From DATKSS01 sp035533335 (GTDB lineage Bacteria > Chloroflexota > Dormibacteria > Dormibacterales > Dormibacteraceae), in the NCBI GenBank assembly GCA_035533335.1, contig DATLUC010000042.1:1-26302 (forward strand): a stretch of 26,302 bases of DNA, in the 5' to 3' direction. How positions within the stretch are numbered: the stretch's first letter is position 1; each line of letters begins with the position of its first letter. Shown piece after piece: positions 22,080-26,302 of this stretch. Under the pieces are notes generated by a model. It was not told the origin of the DNA and did not search any database. It saw nothing but the letters and a program-made list of their open reading frames with translations. The translations under genes were made by a program, and so were the position numbers.

Positions 22080-22581
22080 AGCCGCCCGCCGGGCTCCGCA
22101 GCCCAGGACTCCTGCCGGCACGGCGCTGGATGCGGGGCTCAGGCTTTTGGGCCGGCGAGCCTACTCGCGCGCGGAGCTGAACCGCAAGCTGGGGCGCCGG
22201 GGCTATACGGAGATCGAAGTCAGCTCTGCGATGGACCGGCTGGGCGAGCTCGGCTACCTGGACGACCGCGCGTTCGCGGAGGGCCACGTCAGGCGGCGGC
22301 AGGCCGGCCTGGGTCCCCGGGCCCTTTCGGCCGAGCTGTTTGCTCGGGGGGTCGACCGCCAGGTGGCCGACGGCGCGCTGGCGGGATTCGACAGCCAAGC
22401 TCAGCTCGTGTCGGCGATCAACCTGGCCCAAAGGCTGCACGGGCGAACGGCGCACGCCGGCTATCGCGAGATGCTCGATGCGATCGGCCCGAAGCTGCTT
22501 CGGCGAGGGTTCTCGTCCGGGGTGGCCAGGGCCGCCTGCCAGGCGGTCTGGGCCGGGACGTCGTCCGGGACAGAAGCCTAG
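22060..22581 (+). CDS. recX: regulatory protein RecX
   Basis: RecX binds RecA filaments and limits their extension. The 173-residue protein shows three-helix RecX repeats: LRLLGRRAYSRAELNRKLGRRGYTEIEVSSAMDRLGELGYLDDRAFAEG is the classic first unit, followed by RRRQAGLGPRALSAELFARGV and the C-terminal KLLRRGFSSGVARAAC. GTG 22060 lies 20 bases inside recA, so recX is probably translated by coupling and induced with recA. An N-terminal Arg/Pro-rich extension of about 20 residues precedes the first repeat; an internal start would remove it, but I see no better one. Confidence 0.92.
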   Translation: MPPQSSKAARRAPQPRTPAGTALDAGLRLLGRRAYSRAELNRKLGRRGYTEIEVSSAMDRLGELGYLDDRAFAEGHVRRRQAGLGPRALSAELFARGVDRQVADGALAGFDSQAQLVSAINLAQRLHGRTAHAGYREMLDAIGPKLLRRGFSSGVARAACQAVWAGTSSGTEA

Positions 22582-22594
22582 AATTTCACTTCAC

Positions 22595-22658
22595 GCGGAC
22601 GCATTTTGACGTCCGCAGTCATCGAGCCAACCCGAGGCGGGAACGTGCTGTTCCTGCC
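22595..22658 (+). promoter_or_regulatory. two consecutive hairpins between recX and rny
   Basis: GCGGACG (22595-22601) pairs perfectly with CGTCCGC (22610-22616). GGCGGGAAC (22636-22644) pairs with GTTCCTGCC (22650-22658) with one G-T pair and a five-base loop. Neither is followed by a T-run. They could terminate or stabilise the recA-recX transcript, or form part of an rny leader. No strong promoter is seen in the 122-base gap; TTGACA at 22673-22678 lacks a matching -10. Confidence 0.4.
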
Positions 22659-22703
22659 ATGGTCGACGCACTTTGACAATGGAATAAACGAGGTGCATGT
22701 CAC

Positions 22704-24236
22704 ATGCCTGTCTTCGTCTACGTACCGCTTTTGGTGGTGGTGGCACTCCTGGCCGGATTTGGAGCCGCTTACTGGCTGCTTCAGCGCCGGCAGAGCGACG
22801 GGACCCACGTCCTGGAGCTCAAGGCCCAGCAGACCCTCTCCGACGCCGAGACACAGGCCAAGGAGAAGCTGCTCGAGGCCAAAGAGGAGGCCGTTCGAAT
22901 CCGCACCGCCGCCGAACAGGAGGCCCGCGAATACCGGGCTCAATCGCAACAGATCGAAAAGCGTCTTTTGCAGAAGGAAGAGAACCTCGACCGCAAGGGG
23001 GAGGACCTCAACCGTCGCGAGCGTGAGTTCACAAATCGCGAGAAGGCGCTGGACGACATCAAGGCCCAGCTAGAAGACACGTCTCGTCAGCAGGAAAAGG
23101 AGCTCCAGCGGGTCGCCAACATGACCCGCCAGGAAGCCCAGGGAGTGCTGATGGGGCAGGTCGAGCAGGAGCTGCGAAACGAGGTCGCGCGCAAGGTCCG
23201 GGAGGCCGAGCTGGCCGCCCGCGACGAAAGCGAGCGCAGGGCCAGGGAGATCGTCACCGAGTCGATCCAGCGCATCGCCGCCGACCAGACCGCGGAGGTC
23301 TCGGTCTCGGTGCTGCCGCTGCCGACCGACGAGCTCAAGGGCCGCATCATCGGCAAGGAAGGGCGCAACATCCGCGCCCTGCAGCAGGCGACCGGGATCG
23401 ACCTCATCGTCGACGACACCCCCGAAGCCGTGATCATCAGCGGTTTCGACCCGGTCCGCCGCGAGGTGGCCAGGGTGGCGCTGAACAAGCTCATCGTGGA
23501 CGGCCGGATTCACCCGGCCAGAATCGAAGAGATCGTCGCCAAGTCCCGCCAGGAGGTCCTGCAGAGGGTCAAAGAGGAAGGGGAGGCGGCTGTTCTGGAG
23601 GTCGGTCTGCAGGGTCTGCACCCTGAGGTCGTCCGCCACCTCGGCATCCTGCGATTCCGTACCAGCTACGGGCAGCAGGTGCTGAACCACTCCAAAGAGG
23701 TCGCTTATCTGGCCGCCATGATGGCAGCCGAGATTGGCGCCGACGTCCGCATCGCCAAGCTGTCAGGCCTGCTGCACGACATCGGCAAGTCCATCGACCA
23801 CGAGGTCGAGGGCTCGCACGCCGTGATCGGAGCAGACCTGCTGCAGCGCCACGGAGTCCCCGCACAGGTGGTCCACGCCGTTCGCGCGCACCACTACGAC
23901 GAGGAACCTCACTCCCTCGAGGCGCTCCTCCTAATCGCCGCCGACGCGATTTCCGCAGCTCGCCCAGGGGCGCGCAGAGAGTCGCTCGAGGCCTACGTGA
24001 AGCGCCTGGAGAAGCTGGAAGAGATAGCGAATTCTTTCCAGGGTGTCCAGCAGTCCTACGCCATCCAGGCCGGCCGAGAGGTCAGGATCCTGGTGAAGCC
24101 GGAGCAGATCGACGACACTGCTGCTCAGCTCATGGCCAGGGACATCGCCAAGCGAATCGAATCAGAGCTGAGCTTTCCCGGCCAGATCCGCGTCACCGTG
24201 GTGCGCGAGACCAGGGCCGTGGAGTATGCGAAGTAA
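22704..24236 (+). CDS. rny: ribonuclease Y
   Basis: RNase Y is a membrane-bound endoribonuclease that starts mRNA decay in Bacillus and relatives. The 510-residue protein has one N-terminal membrane helix (about 4-25), a long charged coiled coil (about 40-190, rich in E, K, Q, R), a KH domain with GRIIGKEGRNIRALQQATG (from 213) and DDTPEAVIISGFDPVRREVA, then an HD domain with LLHDIGKSID (H358, D359) and RAHHYDEEPHS. ATG 22704 is preceded by GAGGTG about eight bases upstream and gives the expected N terminus. It follows recA-recX and is closed by a strong terminator. Confidence 0.97.
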   Translation: MPVFVYVPLLVVVALLAGFGAAYWLLQRRQSDGTHVLELKAQQTLSDAETQAKEKLLEAKEEAVRIRTAAEQEAREYRAQSQQIEKRLLQKEENLDRKGEDLNRREREFTNREKALDDIKAQLEDTSRQQEKELQRVANMTRQEAQGVLMGQVEQELRNEVARKVREAELAARDESERRAREIVTESIQRIAADQTAEVSVSVLPLPTDELKGRIIGKEGRNIRALQQATGIDLIVDDTPEAVIISGFDPVRREVARVALNKLIVDGRIHPARIEEIVAKSRQEVLQRVKEEGEAAVLEVGLQGLHPEVVRHLGILRFRTSYGQQVLNHSKEVAYLAAMMAAEIGADVRIAKLSGLLHDIGKSIDHEVEGSHAVIGADLLQRHGVPAQVVHAVRAHHYDEEPHSLEALLLIAADAISAARPGARRESLEAYVKRLEKLEEIANSFQGVQQSYAIQAGREVRILVKPEQIDDTAAQLMARDIAKRIESELSFPGQIRVTVVRETRAVEYAK

Positions 24237-24244
24237 CCACAGGA

Positions 24245-24273
24245 GGGAGCCCCAACTCGGGGCTCCCTTTTTT
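24245..24273 (+). terminator. Rho-independent terminator after rny
   Basis: GGGAGCCCC (24245-24253) and GGGGCTCCC (24259-24267) form a perfect 9-bp stem with loop AACTC, followed directly by six T. This is a textbook intrinsic terminator, eight bases after the rny stop, and separates rny from ymdB. Confidence 0.95.
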
Positions 24274-24282
24274 GTTGCCCAA

Positions 24283-24288
24283 TAGACT
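24283..24288 (+). promoter_or_regulatory. candidate -10 box of leaderless ymdB promoter
   Basis: TAGACT, identical to the hexamer at asd, lies 10 bases after the rny terminator and seven bases before GTG 24296. No Shine-Dalgarno is visible. The -35 position falls in the terminator stem and has no recognisable hexamer, so only the -10 supports this. Confidence 0.45.
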
Positions 24289-24295
24289 TGTGCCT

Positions 24296-25090
24296 GTGAC
24301 CGGCGACGAGTTCCGAATTCTGTTCGTCGCCGACGTGGTGGGCCACCCTGGGCGCGACGCGGTCAAAGCGCTCCTGCCGGGCCTCAAAAAGGAACTGCGC
24401 CCAGACCTAACCATCGTCAACGGCGAGAACGCCGCGGGAGGATTCGGCCTCACGGGCAAGATCGTGGCCGAGCTCAGGGGCGCCGGCGCCGACGTCATCA
24501 CTACGGGCAACCACGTCTTCGCCCAGAAGGACTTCCTGCCCGAGCTGCCCAACCTGGAGCGCGTGCTGAGGCCCGCCAACTATCCCCCGGGGGCGCCGGG
24601 CACGGGATCTTGCCTGGTGGAGGCGGGCGGGCGCCAGGTCCTGGTCATGAACCTCATGGGAAGGATCTTCACGGGGGAAGGCCTCGACGACCCGTTCAGG
24701 GCCGCCGACTCGATCCTGGCTGCGCATCCGGACACCAAGATCGTCTTCTGCGACATGCACGCCGAGGCCACCTCCGAGAAGAGCGCGATGGGTTGGTACC
24801 TGGACGGGCGCGCCAGCGCCGTCGTGGGCACTCACACACACATTCCGACCGCCGATGCCCGCGTGCTGCCGGGCGGGACCGCTTTCGTGTCCGATGTCGG
24901 GATGGTCGGGCCGAGGGACAGCTGCATCGGCATGGACAAGGACGTCGTCATCCAGCGGTTCCTGACTGCGGTGCCCGCCCGCTTCCAGGTGGCGTCAGGA
25001 CCCGTGACTTTCAATTCGGTACTGATTACCATTAGTGCTCCCACTGGCCGAGCAACATCGATCCAGAGAGTCGATCGAGAACACGTTTGA
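24296..25090 (+). CDS. ymdB: YmdB-family metallophosphoesterase
   Basis: Calcineurin-like metallophosphoesterase of the YmdB family; in B. subtilis it hydrolyses cyclic nucleotides and influences biofilm and sporulation gene expression. The 264-residue protein has the metal ligands in ILFVADVVGHPGRDAV, NGENAAGGFGLTG, ITTGNHVFAQKD, DMHAEATSEKSAMGWYLDG and VVGTHTHIPTADARVLPGGTAFVSDVGM. GTG 24296 is preferred because of the -10 box upstream; GTG 24290 and TTG 24272 are also in frame, but TTG 24272 lies in the terminator T-run. It is the first gene of a unit with spoVS and miaB, matching the Bacillus order. Confidence 0.92.
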   Translation: MTGDEFRILFVADVVGHPGRDAVKALLPGLKKELRPDLTIVNGENAAGGFGLTGKIVAELRGAGADVITTGNHVFAQKDFLPELPNLERVLRPANYPPGAPGTGSCLVEAGGRQVLVMNLMGRIFTGEGLDDPFRAADSILAAHPDTKIVFCDMHAEATSEKSAMGWYLDGRASAVVGTHTHIPTADARVLPGGTAFVSDVGMVGPRDSCIGMDKDVVIQRFLTAVPARFQVASGPVTFNSVLITISAPTGRATSIQRVDREHV

Positions 25091-25103
25091 AGGGGTTCCA
25101 GCA

Positions 25104-25385
25104 ATGACAGCCGAGCGCGTACCAGTAGAGGTGCTGAAGGTTTCGGCCACCTCCAAGCCGGTTGCCGTGGCAGGGGCTATCGCGGGCGTGATCCGCAGCA
25201 AGGGGCGGGTGGAGGTGCAGGCCATCGGGGCCGGCGCCATCAACCAGGCGGTCAAGGCGATCGCCATTTCGCGCGGCTACGTGGCGCCGGGAGGCCTTGA
25301 TTTGGTCTGCATCCCGGCGTTCATCGACATCTCCATCGACGGCGAAGAGCGCACCGGGATCAGGTTGCTGGTGGAGAGCCGCTGA
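25104..25385 (+). CDS. spoVS: stage V sporulation protein S
   Basis: A 93-residue protein of the SpoVS family, a small Alba-like fold protein probably binding nucleic acid. Nearly all of it is the family pattern: VEVLKVSATSKPVAVAGAIAGVIR, VQAIGAGAINQAVKAIAI, RGYVAPGGLDLVCIPAF, DISIDGEERTGIRLLVE. ATG 25104 is preceded by AAGGGG (25090-25095) at eight bases. SpoVS matters for spore coat and septation in Bacillus but also occurs in many non-sporulating bacteria, so it is no proof of sporulation. Its TGA overlaps the CTG I propose as the miaB start. Confidence 0.96.
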   Translation: MTAERVPVEVLKVSATSKPVAVAGAIAGVIRSKGRVEVQAIGAGAINQAVKAIAISRGYVAPGGLDLVCIPAFIDISIDGEERTGIRLLVESR

Positions 25386-26302
25386 CGGCAGGATCCCCTC
25401 GGGCGCGGTCGTTCAACATCTGGACGATCGGGTGCCAGATGAGCTCGGCCGACTCCGAGAGCCTCGCGCGACGCCTGCTCGCGGCGGGCTACGTGGAGGA
25501 CTCACTTGAACGAGCGGACATCGCCATCCTCAACACCTGCGTGGTGCGCCAGGCCTCGGAGGACCGGGTCTACTCCAAGCTGCACGAGCTGAGGGAGTGG
25601 AAGACGCCGGAGCGGACCATCGCGGTCACCGGTTGCATCGTGGCCAAAGAGGGAGACGTCCTGCGCAAGAGGTTCCCCCAGGTCGATGAGGTGGTCCCGA
25701 TCGGCGTGTACGAGGAATTCCTGGCCGGCCTCGAGGCTCGGTATGACTACTCGCAGGGCGAGGCCCTTCCGCCGTCGGGGCGCACCGGGATCAGCCACTA
25801 CGTGAGGGTCATCCAGGGATGCGACCATAACTGCACCTTCTGCATCGTTCCGCAAGTCCGCGGCCGCGAGAAGCACCTGCCGATGGCGGTGGTCATGGAG
25901 GAGTGCCGCGAGGCGGTCGATGCGGGCGCCAGGGAGCTCGTCCTGCTGGGTCAGAACGTCGACGACTATCGCGACCCGGACGGTGGTGGCGGCCTGGCCG
26001 CCCTCGTCCGTTCGGTCGAGCGGATCCCCGGGCTGAAGCGCCTTCGGTTCATGACCTCACATCCGCAGGACCTGGAGCAAGAGCTGCTCGAGGTGATGGC
26101 CGCCAGCGACGTCGTGTGCCGCGAGCTCCAGCTGCCCATCCAGTCGGGCGACGACACCATTCTCAAGCGCATGGCCCGCGGATACCAGACGCGGCACTAT
26201 CGCGCGATCGTTGACGAGGCTCGGCGCCTCATGCCAGACCTGGGGCTGGTCACCGACGTCATCGTCGGGTTCCCAGGCGAGTCGGAGGCGGCGTTCCTGA
26301 AC
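25382..26302 (+). CDS. miaB: tRNA-2-methylthio-N6-dimethylallyladenosine synthase, MiaB (partial; CTG start)
   Basis: Radical-SAM methylthiotransferase that adds the 2-methylthio group to i6A37 of tRNAs. The visible 307 codons include the three auxiliary-cluster cysteine sites (IGCQM with C18, NTCVVRQASE, TGCIVAKEG), the radical-SAM CxxxCxxC (C147, C151, C154) in QGCDHNCTFCIVPQVRGRE, LGQNVDDY, and LPIQSGDDTILKRMARGY. The 3' end and TRAM domain lie beyond the window. The first ATG (25439) would remove the invariant first Cys, and no in-frame ATG/GTG/TTG exists between it and the end of spoVS. CTG 25382, overlapping the spoVS TGA and preceded by GGAGAG (25373-25378), is therefore the likely start. 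A relative such as MtaB or RimO is less likely from these motifs. Confidence 0.9.
   Translation, partial: MTAGSPRARSFNIWTIGCQMSSADSESLARRLLAAGYVEDSLERADIAILNTCVVRQASEDRVYSKLHELREWKTPERTIAVTGCIVAKEGDVLRKRFPQVDEVVPIGVYEEFLAGLEARYDYSQGEALPPSGRTGISHYVRVIQGCDHNCTFCIVPQVRGREKHLPMAVVMEECREAVDAGARELVLLGQNVDDYRDPDGGGGLAALVRSVERIPGLKRLRFMTSHPQDLEQELLEVMAASDVVCRELQLPIQSGDDTILKRMARGYQTRHYRAIVDEARRLMPDLGLVTDVIVGFPGESEAAFLN

Noticed and set aside
22673..22701. Promoter with TTGACA before rny
   Set aside because: The -35 is perfect, but the expected -10 position reads CATGTC, and transcription would start at or beyond the rny ATG.
1..26302. Mobile elements, CRISPR arrays, phage genes, tRNA or rRNA genes
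   Set aside because: Gaps are short, and I found no spaced direct repeats, transposase or integrase motifs, or cloverleaf-like sequences.

Overview
The window is a dense, high-GC bacterial chromosome segment with short gaps, frequent start/stop overlaps and many GTG/TTG starts. It carries core housekeeping genes, with no insertion sequence, CRISPR array, rRNA or tRNA that I can see. The gene order mixes two well-known neighbourhoods: the actinobacterial-type run dapA - RNase J - ftsK - pgsA - cinA - recA - recX, and the Bacillus-type run recA - rny - ymdB - spoVS - miaB. With a Bacillus/actinobacterial-type LexA box at recA, this suggests a Terrabacteria lineage. A Chloroflexota/Dormibacterota-like organism or a deep actinobacterial relative would fit; this is inference from gene content, not a phylogeny.

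Layout. 1-3236: end of a probable infB, then rbfA, an NrnA-type DHH phosphoesterase, truB and ribF (ribosome and tRNA maturation, flavin cofactors). 3233-8169: an accessory block between ribF and rpsO, consisting of a GlpB-like flavoprotein, an alkyl-DHAP-synthase-like FAD enzyme, a diacylglycerol-kinase-family lipid kinase and a gamma-glutamyltransferase-like hydrolase. 8210-10941: rpsO and pnp, separated by a structured leader. 10952-13647: dapB, asd, dapA (aspartate-to-lysine/DAP pathway). 13655-15918: family 4 uracil-DNA glycosylase and RNase J. 15923-16675: two small convergent zinc-ribbon proteins. 16650-20915: ftsK, a RodZ-like HTH membrane protein, and a PgsA-CinA fusion gene. 20912-22581: LexA-box promoter, recA, recX. 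22704-24236: rny, closed by a strong intrinsic terminator. 24296-26302: ymdB, spoVS and miaB (cut by the window end).

How the parts work together. Much of an RNA-decay toolkit lies within 25 kb (NrnA-like, PNPase, RNase J, RNase Y, YmdB), interleaved with translation genes (rbfA, truB, rpsO, miaB). DNA repair and segregation genes (UDG, FtsK, RecA/RecX) and cell-envelope genes (dap genes, PgsA, RodZ-like, lipid block) fill the rest.

Most notable points: (1) several junctions use a one-base-offset start/stop overlap, and at three of them the start codon implied by that geometry is non-canonical (ATA, GTA, CTG); (2) PgsA and the CinA amidase domain are fused in one frame; (3) recA has a textbook sigma70 promoter with a perfect LexA palindrome in its spacer; (4) -10-like hexamers that include the upstream gene's stop codon lie 6 nt before SD-less GTG starts at asd and ggt, suggesting leaderless transcripts; (5) an orphan glpB is paired with an AGPS-like gene and a lipid kinase.
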